A stretch of DNA of 64,000 nt from Actinoplanes octamycinicus (lineage in GTDB: Bacteria > Actinomycetota > Actinomycetes > Mycobacteriales > Micromonosporaceae). This document shows, piece after piece, positions 40,859 through 47,734 of the stretch. The notes under the pieces are model-generated. The model saw only the letters and a program-made list of their open reading frames with translations, had not been told where the DNA came from and made no database searches. A program made the position numbers and the translations under genes. Position 1 is the first letter of the stretch. Every line of letters starts with the position of its first letter. The stretch is from assembly GCF_014205225.1 (NCBI RefSeq), contig NZ_JACHNB010000001.1, positions 4,445,501 to 4,509,500 of the forward strand, given 5' to 3'.

Positions 40859-41899
40859 GTGTCTCAGCAGCCGCGCAACGGGCGCGCGCCGTCGGTCAAG
40901 GACGTCGCGGCGGCCGCCGGCGTCTCCCTCGGCACGGTGTCGAATGTGCTGAACCGCCCGGCCGTGGTCAGCACCGCCACCCGGGAGCGGGTCGAGCGGG
41001 CGATGGCCGAGCTCGGCTTCGTCCGCAACGAGTCGGCTCGCCAGTTGCGCGCCGGCACCAGCCGCGCGCTGGCCTACGTGATGCTCGACGGCGGCAACCC
41101 GTTCTTCCAGGACGTCGCCGAGGGCATCGAGCACGCGGCCGACGCCGCCGACCTGTCGCTCTTCGTCTGCAACAGCGGCGGCCGGGCCGAGCGCGAGTCC
41201 AAACACCTCGACCGGCTGGTCCAGCAGCGGGTCCAGGGCATCCTGATCACCCCGGTCGACCCGGACGCCCCGCACCTGGCGGACATCGCCCGGCGCGGCA
41301 TCCCGTTCGTCATGGTGGACCGGCTGAGCAGCACCGGCGGGCACTGCTCGGTCGCCGTCGACGACATCCTGGGCGGCCGGATCGCCGTCGAGCACCTGAT
41401 CGACCGCGGCCACGAGCGGGTGGCGTTCGTCGGCGGGCCGGCCAGCATCGGCCAGGTCCGCGAGCGCTATCAGGGCGCCCGGGAGGTGTGGGCGGAGTTC
41501 GGCCGGCCGGCCGACGACCTGATCCACCTGCCCACCGAGGCGCTCACCGTGAGCGAGGGGCGATCCGCCGGGGAACGGCTGGCCGGGCTGCCGACCCGGC
41601 GCCGGCCGACCGCCGCCTTCTGCGCGAACGACCTGCTCGCCCTCGGCCTGCTGCAGCACGCGGTGAGCGCCGGCCTGCGGGTGCCCGACGACCTGGCGAT
41701 CGTCGGCTTCGACGACATCGACTTCGCGGCCGCCGCGGCGGTCCCGCTGACCTCGGTCCGCCAGCCCCGGCAGGAGCTGGGCCGGACCGCGGCCCGGCTG
41801 GTGCTGGACGAGGCCACCAACCCGGACCACGAGCACGAGCAGGCGACCTTCGTGCCGGCGCTGGTCGCCCGCGCGTCGACCGGGGCGCCTCGGCGCTAG
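40859..41899 (+). CDS. LacI-family transcriptional repressor
   Basis: A 346-residue regulator. The N-terminal helix-turn-helix and hinge read SVKDVAAAAGVSLGTVSNVLNRPAVVSTATRERVERAMAELGF, followed by the hinge NESARQLRAGTS. The periplasmic-binding-protein-like sugar domain follows (YVMLDGGNPFFQDVAEGIE, DDLAIVGFDDIDFAAAAAVPLTSVRQP), typical of sugar-responsive repressors. GTG 40859 follows GAGGGGG. Matching operators occur at its own promoter and at the rhamnose operon at 50.85 kb, so it is probably the rhamnose-operon repressor. The effector (rhamnose or rhamnulose) is inferred from that regulon. Confidence 0.9.
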   Translation: MSQQPRNGRAPSVKDVAAAAGVSLGTVSNVLNRPAVVSTATRERVERAMAELGFVRNESARQLRAGTSRALAYVMLDGGNPFFQDVAEGIEHAADAADLSLFVCNSGGRAERESKHLDRLVQQRVQGILITPVDPDAPHLADIARRGIPFVMVDRLSSTGGHCSVAVDDILGGRIAVEHLIDRGHERVAFVGGPASIGQVRERYQGAREVWAEFGRPADDLIHLPTEALTVSEGRSAGERLAGLPTRRRPTAAFCANDLLALGLLQHAVSAGLRVPDDLAIVGFDDIDFAAAAAVPLTSVRQPRQELGRTAARLVLDEATNPDHEHEQATFVPALVARASTGAPRR

Positions 41900-41900
41900 G

Positions 41901-42120
41901 GCGCGTCACCGTGGTGCAGTGTTGTGGCGCGTCACCGTGGTGCAGTGCTGTGGCGCCACCGTGGTGCAGTGCTGTGGCGCCACCGTGGTGCAGTGCTGTG
42001 GCGCCACCGTGGTGCAGTGCTGTGGCGCCACCGTGGTGCAGTGCTGTGGCGCCACCGTGGTGCAGTGCTGTGGCGCCACCGTGGTGCAGTGCTGTGGCGC
42101 CACCGCGGGGTGCGGCGTGG
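41901..42120 (+). repeat. 24-bp tandem repeat array, eight units
   Basis: Two 26-bp units (41901-41926, 41927-41952, with an extra GT) are followed by six identical 24-bp units (41953-42096) and one degenerate unit. Each unit begins GCGCCACCGTGGTGC, itself nearly a perfect inverted repeat, followed by AGTGCTGTG. The transcript could form a row of hairpins. The array starts 2 bp after the LacI stop codon. Confidence 0.95.
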
Positions 42121-42219
42121 TCAGGAGTGGCTGGCGCGCCGAGCTGCCGCACCAGCGCATAGGCGCCGAACAGTCCGGTGGTCCCCGCCCAGCCGGCCGC
42201 CCTGCGCACTCGCAGCGTC

Positions 42220-42250
42220 CGTGAAACGCCCGGTATGCGGGCGTTTCGCG
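42220..42250. terminator. GC-rich hairpin
   Basis: CGTGAAACGCCCG (42220-42232) pairs with CGGGCGTTTCGCG (42238-42250) around a GTATG loop; one pair is G-T. It may terminate the LacI transcript. Confidence 0.6.
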
Positions 42251-42315
42251 GCCGTTGCCAGCAACTCCTGACCACGCCTCACACTCGGGCGGAGTACGAG
42301 ACACGCCCCCAGCGG

Positions 42316-42414
42316 TTGTCCACATCGGGACGTCGTCCACAGCCGGGCCGCGGGAGATCGCGTTTCCGCGCGACACTGTCTTCGGGCAGGCCCCCCTGGG
42401 CGGGCGGGGACTGG
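42316..42414 (+). repeat. Dispersed DnaA-box-pair repeat, copy 2
   Basis: TTGTCCACA (42316-42324) and TCGTCCACA (42333-42341) start 17 bp apart. ACACTGTCTTCGGG begins at 42373, exactly 57 bp after the first box, and CCCCCCTGGGCGGGCGGGG and GGGGACTGG follow. Same orientation as the other copies. Confidence 0.88.
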
Positions 42415-42557
42415 ACTGTGGCCGGGGCGGCTTTCGTCTGAGGGGTGGGCGGAGGGCGGGTCCCGCGGGCGTACCGGAAAGCGGTGTTGATCTGACCTGG
42501 AGCGGACCGCCCACCCGGATTGATCGAGGGTTGGCGGGGCTGGCAAGCTGTCCGGCT

Positions 42558-42905
42558 GTGGAAGCTCTCCGGTTGATCCTGCTCTTCGTGCACCTCGTCG
42601 GCTTCGCCCTGCTGCTCGGCGGGTCGATCGCGCAGTTCCTGTCCGGGACGTTCCGGATCACTCCGGCGATCCTCTGGGGTGCGGTCATTCAGCTGGTCAG
42701 CGGCCTCGGGCTGGCCGCGCCGCTGCGGGGTGGCGGCGACGACGAGCCGGACCCGATCAAGCTCGGGGTCAAGCTGCTGATCGCCGTCATGATCTTCATC
42801 ATGGTGTTCATCCCGCGGAAGCGGGAGGCGGTCAACAAGGGCCACTTCATCGGGATCATCACGCTGACGCTGGTGAACGCGGCGGTCGCGGTCTTCTGGC
42901 GCTGA
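42558..42905 (+). CDS. Small four-helix membrane protein
   Basis: A 115-residue protein with four hydrophobic segments: ALRLILLFVHLVGFALLLGG, the ILWGAVIQLVSGLGLAAPL region, the GVKLLIAVMIFIMVFIP region, and FIGIITLTLVNAAVAVFW. A conserved-looking membrane histidine lies in the first. The pattern resembles small actinobacterial membrane proteins of unknown function. GTG 42558 is the likely start; CAAGCT 8 nt upstream may be a -10. It follows the repeat region directly. Confidence 0.7.
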   Translation: MEALRLILLFVHLVGFALLLGGSIAQFLSGTFRITPAILWGAVIQLVSGLGLAAPLRGGGDDEPDPIKLGVKLLIAVMIFIMVFIPRKREAVNKGHFIGIITLTLVNAAVAVFWR

Positions 42906-42936
42906 CCGCTGTCGATCGCGGCCGCCGCGTTTCCGG

Positions 42937-43788
42937 TCAGGAGTGCGGGCAGGTGTCGCGGTATTCCTGGATGGCGGAGCCGGACGGCGCCGGGCAGAGG
43001 AACTGCTCGTAGCGGGTGTCGTTGTCGATGAAGCGCTTCAGCCAGGAGATGCTGTACTTCGCGATGGTGACGTTCGCCGAGGTCGGTGCGGAGTGGGTGG
43101 CGTTGTTCAGCTCCAGGTACGCCTTGTCCAGGGTGCTCGGCAGGCTGGTGTAGAACGGCTCGGCGTGCGACGCCACCGGCGCCGTGCTGTCGTTCTCGGC
43201 GCCGATGATCAGCGTCGGGACCCGGTCGGTGGACCAGCTCTTGGTGGTGTGCCACGGGGTGAGCGGGACCGCGGCCTGCAGCGACGGCCGGGTCCGTGAG
43301 GCGGACAGGCTGCCGCCGCCGCCCATCGAGTAACCCATCACGCCCAGCCGGGACGCGTCGATCCGGGTGCGCACCGAGCTGCTGCCGGTCAGGTAGTCGA
43401 GCGCGGCCAGCAGCTGGGTGCCCCGGCTGTCCGGGAAGTCGTAGACGCTGAGCGTGTCGATGACGATCACCACGAAGCCCTGCGAGGCGATCCGCGGCCC
43501 CAGCCAGGCGACCGCCGAGCGGGAGTTGGTGTAACCGGGGGCGATGGCGACCGCGCCGAACGTCCCGGCGCTGGTGGTGGTCGGGTAGTAGATCGCGCCG
43601 CCGCCGAAGCCGCTGGTCCGGGCGACCGTGGTGGAGGCGGTGGCGAACGGGCCGGTGGTGGCCTCGATGCTCGCGGTGGTCGGAGCGGGGCCCCGCTCGT
43701 AGGGGTTGGCGGCCTGCGCGGGTGCCGCCGGGATCGTCGTGACGACGGCCGCGAGAACGGTGGCGGCCAGGACGGATCGAAGAGACAT
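42937..43788 (-). CDS. Secreted polyester hydrolase, cutinase/PETase family
   Basis: A 283-residue exported alpha/beta hydrolase. The signal peptide ends at [13 protein letters not shown] (about residue 26). The mature N-terminus, [10 protein letters not shown], oxyanion-hole Tyr86 (APGYTNS), nucleophile Ser154 in GYSMGGGG, Trp179 in PLTPWH, Asp200 in [10 protein letters not shown] and His232 in ATHSAP match the Thermobifida cutinase/LCC/PETase family throughout, as does the C-terminal [12 protein letters not shown] with a Cys265-Cys280 disulphide pair. The ENDSxAPV segment is like that of the Ideonella PETase, but the second PETase disulphide cysteines are absent. It should hydrolyse cutin-like polyesters and possibly synthetic ones. 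GGGAG precedes ATG 43788; the AT-rich palindromes upstream probably regulate it. Confidence 0.92.
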   Translation of the reverse strand: MSLRSVLAATVLAAVVTTIPAAPAQAANPYERGPAPTTASIEATTGPFATASTTVARTSGFGGGAIYYPTTTSAGTFGAVAIAPGYTNSRSAVAWLGPRIASQGFVVIVIDTLSVYDFPDSRGTQLLAALDYLTGSSSVRTRIDASRLGVMGYSMGGGGSLSASRTRPSLQAAVPLTPWHTTKSWSTDRVPTLIIGAENDSTAPVASHAEPFYTSLPSTLDKAYLELNNATHSAPTSANVTIAKYSISWLKRFIDNDTRYEQFLCPAPSGSAIQEYRDTCPHS

Positions 43789-43823
43789 CTGGTGCTCCCA
43801 ACCGGGGATGGTGAGTGGGAGAC

Positions 43824-43884
43824 CGATCTAGATCGATGCTTGTTAATATTATTAACGAGATCATTACTTGCTGGTAATACCAGC
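43824..43884. promoter_or_regulatory. AT-rich palindrome cluster, control region of the polyester hydrolase
   Basis: Three inverted repeats lie in 61 bp: CGATCTAGATCG (43824-43835, perfect), GTTAATATTATTAAC (43842-43856, perfect 7-1-7) and GCTGGT-AAT-ACCAGC (43870-43884). The AT content is exceptional for this genome. The minus-strand -10 of the hydrolase gene probably lies in TAATAT/TATTAA. Confidence 0.6.
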
Positions 43885-43907
43885 CGGTACCCTCCACCGG
43901 AGGTATG

Positions 43908-44861
43908 TCAGCGCACCGACCCGAGTTGCTTGACGTGCTTGAGCACCGGCGCCGACTCGATCCGCTCCACCCCGTCGAGCGAGCCCAGCTTCTCCGTCAG
44001 ATAGCGGTAGAAGGCCGGCATGTCCTCGCAGATCGCCGTCGCCTGCACGTTCGTCGGCCCGGTGGTGGCCGCCGCGAAGACGATCTCCTCGTGCTCGGCC
44101 AGGGCGGCGCCGACCGAGGCGACCCGGGACGGCGCCACCGACAGCCAGAGCATCACCGCGGCGCGGAACCCGTAGAGCTCCGGCTCGATCTCCACGTCGG
44201 TGTAGAGCGAGCCCGAGCCGAACAGCTCCTGGACCCGCCGCCGGACCGTGGACTCCGGCCAGCCGGTGCCGGCCGACAGCTCGGTGTAGCTGAGCCGGCC
44301 GTCCCAGGACAGCGCCTCGATCAGCGGCGCGTCGCCCGGGGTCAGCCGGGCCGGCGAGTCCGGTGAGCGGACCGGGGTGAGCGCCACGATCTGCTCCGCG
44401 GTGAGCGCGTCGTCGCGCAGGTCCGGGCCGACCGCGCCGCCGACATAGTTGTGAATCACGCAGTGCGCGCTGACCGCGACCACGCGCGGGGTTCGCGGCA
44501 GTTTCTGCAGCAGCAGCGACTCCCGGTCGATCGAGGCCGGGATCCGCACGCTGGCGGCGATCTCGGTGCCACCGGAGGTGATGCTGACCCAGCCGGTGTC
44601 CGGCCGGCGGGCCAGGACGCGGGCGATCTGCATGGCCGCGTCCGGTGCGGCGCGCAGCCGGAGCGCCCACGACTCGTAGCCCAGCTCGATGTGGTTCGGC
44701 AGGCCGACCACGCGCAGGCCGGCCTCCTCGCGCAGCCGGCGGTAGCGCCGGGCGACGGTCTGGTCGGACACGCCGAGGACCGCGCCGATCTCCCGGTAGC
44801 CAGCCCGGCCGTTGATCCGCAGCGCGTGCGTCACCTGGCGGTCCAGCGCGTCGATTTCCAC
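43908..44861 (-). CDS. Lrp/AsnC-family regulator with tandem domains
   Basis: A 317-residue regulator made of two Lrp-like halves. The first HTH is IDALDRQVTHALRINGRAGYREIGAVLGVSDQTVARRYRRLRE, followed by an effector-type domain. The second HTH is APLIEALSWDGRLSYTELSAGTGWPESTVRRRVQELF, followed by an RAM/AsnC ligand-binding domain (GFRAAVMLWLSVAPSRVASVGAALAEHEEIVFAAATTG). GTG 44861 has TAGACT 6 nt upstream (leaderless). It is divergent from the DHA2 exporter and next to the hydrolase, either of which it may control; the ligand is unknown. Confidence 0.88.
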   Translation of the reverse strand: MEIDALDRQVTHALRINGRAGYREIGAVLGVSDQTVARRYRRLREEAGLRVVGLPNHIELGYESWALRLRAAPDAAMQIARVLARRPDTGWVSITSGGTEIAASVRIPASIDRESLLLQKLPRTPRVVAVSAHCVIHNYVGGAVGPDLRDDALTAEQIVALTPVRSPDSPARLTPGDAPLIEALSWDGRLSYTELSAGTGWPESTVRRRVQELFGSGSLYTDVEIEPELYGFRAAVMLWLSVAPSRVASVGAALAEHEEIVFAAATTGPTNVQATAICEDMPAFYRYLTEKLGSLDGVERIESAPVLKHVKQLGSVR

Positions 44862-44867
44862 CGGATA

Positions 44868-44873
44868 AGTCTA
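44868..44873 (-). promoter_or_regulatory. -10 element TAGACT, leaderless
   Basis: On the minus strand TAGACT is followed by 6 nt and GTG 44861. Confidence 0.55.
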
Positions 44874-44946
44874 GGAGACGTCGAGATCCGCAGGAATCCC
44901 CGCTCCGGCTCGTTGCCGCCGCGCCAAACCGCGCATCCTGCTGTGC

Positions 44947-46359
44947 ATGCGTAAATGGTCACCACTGATCGCCGTCTGCCTCGGCACCTTCCTGCTGCTG
45001 GTGGACGTCACCATCGTCGTCGTCGCGTTGCCGTCGATCGCCGACAAGTTCGGGGCGGACTACGCCGACCTGCAGTGGGTGCTCGACGGCTACGCCCTGG
45101 CCCTGGCCGCCCTGCTGCTCGGCGCCGGCTCGCTCGCCGACCGGTACGGCCGCCGCCGCACCTACCTGGCCGGCATCGGCATCTTCGCGATCTCCTCGCT
45201 GCTCTGCGCGGTCGCCCCGAACGAGCAGGCGCTGATCGCCGCCCGGGTGCTCCAGGGCATCGGCGGCGCCGCCATGTTCGCCTGCACCGCCGCCCTGCTC
45301 AACGTCACCTACCAGGGCCGGGACCGGGGCGTCGCGTTCGGCGTCTGGGGTGCGGTCAACGGTGCCGCCGCGGCGGCCGGACCGCTCGCCGGCGGGCTGC
45401 TCACCGAGCACCTCGGCTGGCGCTGGGTGTTCCTGGTCAACCTGCCGGTCTGCCTGGTCGCGGTCTGGTTCACGGTGCGCGGCGTGACCGAGTCGAAGGC
45501 GCCCTGGGGCGGCCGGTTCGACCTGCCCGGGACGGTCACCTTCACGGTGGCGGCGGCCGCCGTCACGTACGGCCTGATCCGCGCCGGCGACGCCGGCTGG
45601 ACCGACGGCGTGGCGCTGGCCGCGTTCGCCGCCGGCGCGGTCGCCCTGGTCGCGTTCCTCGTCGCCGAACTGCGTTCCGACCACCCGATGCTCGACCTGT
45701 CGCTGTTCAAGCGGGTGCCGTTCGCCACGCTGATCCTGGCCGCGTTCCTCACCCAGGCCGCCGCGTTCGGCTACCTGCCGTTCAGCACCGTCTGGCTGCA
45801 GCAGGTGCTGCGCAACGGGCCGGTCGACGCCGGCCTGCAGGGCGCCCTGCCGATGGCGGCCGCCTCGCTGGTGGTGGGCGCGGTCGCCGGGCGGTTCCTG
45901 CAGCGGGTCGCGCCGCGCTGGACGGTCGGTCTGGGCCTGCTGCTGATCGCCGCCGGTGACCTGCTGCAGGCCCGGCTGGACGCGGACAGCACCGGCGAGG
46001 CGCTGATCCCCGGCCTGATCGTGGTCGGCGTCGGGGTCGGCTGCGTGCTGCCGTCGCTCTCCTCGGCGATCCTCGGCGAGGTGCCGCGCGAGCGCAGCGG
46101 GATGGCCGGCGGGGCGCTGAACACGTTCCGGCAGCTCGGGTTCGCGCTCGGGGTGGCGGTGTTCGGCACGATCTTCGCGGACCACGTCAGCGACGGGCAC
46201 GGGCAGCCGGTCGCGTTCGCTGACGGTCTCAACGCGACCCTGCTGGTCGCGGGCGGAACCGCGCTGGTCGCGGCGGTCCTGGTGCTGATCTTCGTCCGGC
46301 CTCCGGCCCCGGCACGGGACCTTCGGCCCGCCGAGTCGGGTGATCTGACCCGGGTGTGA
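44947..46359 (+). CDS. DHA2-family MFS drug exporter (EmrB/QacA-like)
   Basis: A 470-residue transporter with about 14 transmembrane segments. Motif D1 is LLVDVTIVVVALPSIADKF, motif A is SLADRYGRRRTYLAGI, and motif C (antiporter signature) is WGAVNGAAAAAGPLAGGLLTEHLGWRWVFLVNLP. These identify a proton-coupled 14-TMS exporter. ATG 44947 is 85 bp from the divergent Lrp-type gene, suggesting local control by it. Substrate specificity cannot be predicted. Confidence 0.9.
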   Translation: MRKWSPLIAVCLGTFLLLVDVTIVVVALPSIADKFGADYADLQWVLDGYALALAALLLGAGSLADRYGRRRTYLAGIGIFAISSLLCAVAPNEQALIAARVLQGIGGAAMFACTAALLNVTYQGRDRGVAFGVWGAVNGAAAAAGPLAGGLLTEHLGWRWVFLVNLPVCLVAVWFTVRGVTESKAPWGGRFDLPGTVTFTVAAAAVTYGLIRAGDAGWTDGVALAAFAAGAVALVAFLVAELRSDHPMLDLSLFKRVPFATLILAAFLTQAAAFGYLPFSTVWLQQVLRNGPVDAGLQGALPMAAASLVVGAVAGRFLQRVAPRWTVGLGLLLIAAGDLLQARLDADSTGEALIPGLIVVGVGVGCVLPSLSSAILGEVPRERSGMAGGALNTFRQLGFALGVAVFGTIFADHVSDGHGQPVAFADGLNATLLVAGGTALVAAVLVLIFVRPPAPARDLRPAESGDLTRV

Positions 46360-46412
46360 CCGCCCGCCGAGGAGGAGTGTCAAGGGCAGAGAGAATGACT
46401 GAGGAGGAAGCG

Positions 46413-46964
46413 ATGACCACCATCGCCGCGCACCGCCTCGAGCAGGTTGAGGCGCCTGGTTCGATGCTCACCAAGTCCGCTGCCAAGGCACTGGCCGTCC
46501 TGCGGGTCGCCACCGGGTTCGTCTTCCTCTGGGCGTTCCTGGACAAGACCTTCGGTTTCGGTTACGCCACCCCGTCCGCCAAGGCCTGGATCAACGGCGG
46601 CTCGCCGACCAAGGGCTTCCTGTCGAACGTCGAAGCCGGCCCGCTCCAGGGCTTCTTCCACGACATCGCCGGAACCACCCTCGCCGACTGGGGCTTCATG
46701 ATCGGCCTGCTCGGCATCGGCCTCGCCATGATCCTCGGCATCGGCCTGCGCGTCGCCGCGGTCTCCGGCGCCGTCATGATGGCCCTGATGTGGCTCGCCG
46801 AGTGGCCCGTCGCGAGCGGCTCCAGCAACCCGATCGTCGACTACCACGTGGTCTACGCGCTGGTCGGGATCGTGCTGGCACTCACCTACGCCGGACACAC
46901 CTGGGGCCTGGGCCGCTTGTGGGCGCGCCTGCCGCTGGTCCAGAAGAACCGCTGGCTGATCTGA
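46413..46964 (+). CDS. DoxX-family membrane protein
   Basis: A 183-residue membrane protein of the DoxX/SURF4-like type. It has an N-terminal cytosolic tail, then LAVLRVATGFVFLWAFLDKTFGFGY (with a conserved Lys), a soluble loop, WGFMIGLLGIGLAMILGIGLRVAAVSGAVMMALMWLAEWP and VVYALVGIVLALTYAG. Family members are linked to redox homeostasis or thiosulphate:quinone oxidation, but the role here is open. ATG 46413 is chosen for the strong Shine-Dalgarno GAGGAGGAAG (46401-46410); ATG 46395 is upstream in frame. A terminator follows. Confidence 0.85.
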   Translation: MTTIAAHRLEQVEAPGSMLTKSAAKALAVLRVATGFVFLWAFLDKTFGFGYATPSAKAWINGGSPTKGFLSNVEAGPLQGFFHDIAGTTLADWGFMIGLLGIGLAMILGIGLRVAAVSGAVMMALMWLAEWPVASGSSNPIVDYHVVYALVGIVLALTYAGHTWGLGRLWARLPLVQKNRWLI

Positions 46965-46999
46965 ATTGTCCCCCCGCAATCACAGAGTCGACCAGCACC

Positions 47000-47030
47000 A
47001 ACCGCCCGGGCCGCTGCGGCCCGGGCGGTT
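47000..47030 (+). terminator. Intrinsic terminator after DoxX
   Basis: AACCGCCCGGGCCG and CGGCCCGGGCGGTT form a perfect 14-bp stem with a CTG loop, followed by CTTTT. Confidence 0.88.
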
Positions 47031-47042
47031 CTTTTCCCGTCC

Positions 47043-47190
47043 CGGTCCGCGTCAGCCCGGGACGGTCGGTTCATGTTCCGGTCCGCTTCAGCCCGGGCGG
47101 TGCGTTCTGTCTCGGTCCGCTCTAGCCTGGGCAGTGCGTTGTCTGGGTCCGCTTCAGCCTGGGCGGTGCGTTTTGCCTCGGTCCGCTCTT
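47043..47190 (+). repeat. Degenerate 32-36-bp tandem repeats
   Basis: Units beginning CGGTCCGC (or GGGTCCGC) start at 47043, 47079, 47113, 47145 and 47179. They share the form CGGTCCGCTTCAGCCTGGG followed by CGGTGCGTT. Four units are complete and the fifth is partial. Confidence 0.8.
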
Positions 47191-47586
47191 CCAGACCTCT
47201 TTCGGTACGGCGGCAGCACCCGCCCGTGATTCCTCCACGGTGCCTCGCGGGCTCCGACCCCTCCGGTACGGGCCGAAGCACCCGCCCGTGACTCTTCCAC
47301 CTCGTCTCGCCTTTGCCCCGGCGCTGTCGTGACGGCGGCGAGGCACCCCTGAGGCCCAGCCCAGCTCCGTGCAGCCCATGTGCTGGTCCTGGCTGGTTCC
47401 CGATGGTGACTCGGCCGGTCGCGGCCAGAACCGGAGCGCCGCGGCCGGGGCGGTGGCGGCGTGGACCACCATCACCGGGCTGCCATACCCGTACCGTAGA
47501 TGTGCTTCGATCGCGGCCGTGACGGTCGCGCGGAGCTGGTCCGCCTCCTGCCCTTCGCCAGTGATGACGAGCGGCGCGTTGTCCAC
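47122..47586 (-). pseudogene. Possible orphan coding remnant, low confidence
   Basis: A minus-strand frame read from GTG 47586 starts VDNAPLVITGEGQEADQLR and continues TVTAAIEAHLRYGYGSPVMV with high GC at third positions and an amphipathic helix-like stretch. After about 60-80 codons it runs into repeat-derived, Arg-rich sequence, as expected of a decayed or truncated gene. Its start codon lies within the first DnaA box of repeat copy 3, and no Shine-Dalgarno is apparent. I do not recognise a family. Confidence 0.3.
47204..47301 (+). repeat. Imperfect direct duplication, 61-bp offset
   Basis: GGTACGG, then AGCACCCGCCCGTGA, then TCC/TTCCAC occurs at 47204-47238 and again at 47265-47300. Confidence 0.7.
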
Positions 47587-47677
47587 ATCAGTGCGTTGTC
47601 CACAGTCCCGCCCCGGGCGGTCCCGCTTCCGCGTCACACTGTCTTCGGGCGGCTCCCCCTGGGCGGGCGGGGACTGC
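47579..47677 (+). repeat. Dispersed DnaA-box-pair repeat, copy 3
   Basis: TTGTCCACA at 47579-47587 and again at 47596-47604 (17 bp apart; both are perfect actinobacterial boxes). ACACTGTCTTCGGG starts at 47636, 57 bp after the first box; CCCCCTGGGCGGGCGGGGACTG follows. Same orientation as copies 1 and 2. Confidence 0.9.
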
Positions 47678-47734
47678 ACAGTAGCGGGACCGCTGTGGGC
47701 TGACGCCGGCCCGCGGGCCGGCTCTCGCAAGGGC

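Larger units (their letters stand above)
41900..42557. other. 658-bp repeat-filled intergenic region
   Basis: It contains a 24-bp tandem array (41901-42120), a GC-rich hairpin (42220-42250) and DnaA-box repeat copy 2 (42316-42414). Several frames are open only because the tandem unit is a multiple of three without stops. No gene is supported. Confidence 0.8.
46965..47734. other. 770-bp repeat-rich intergenic region
   Basis: After the DoxX terminator come degenerate tandem repeats (47043-47190), a 61-bp-offset duplication (47204-47301), a minus-strand stretch with coding-like composition (47122-47586) and DnaA-box repeat copy 3 (47579-47677). No convincing intact gene is seen. Confidence 0.75.

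Noticed and set aside
41901..42120. Tandem 24-bp repeats as a CRISPR array
   Set aside because: Units follow each other without unique spacers and no cas genes are present.
41919..42224. A plus-strand protein made of repeated VVQCCGAT units
   Set aside because: Several frames on both strands are open simply because the 24-bp unit lacks stop codons; there is no start signal, and the regulator gene ends 2 bp before the array.
2688..47677. The dispersed repeat as a chromosomal origin
   Set aside because: Only two boxes per element, no dnaA or dnaN genes, and three separated copies; this is not an oriC layout.
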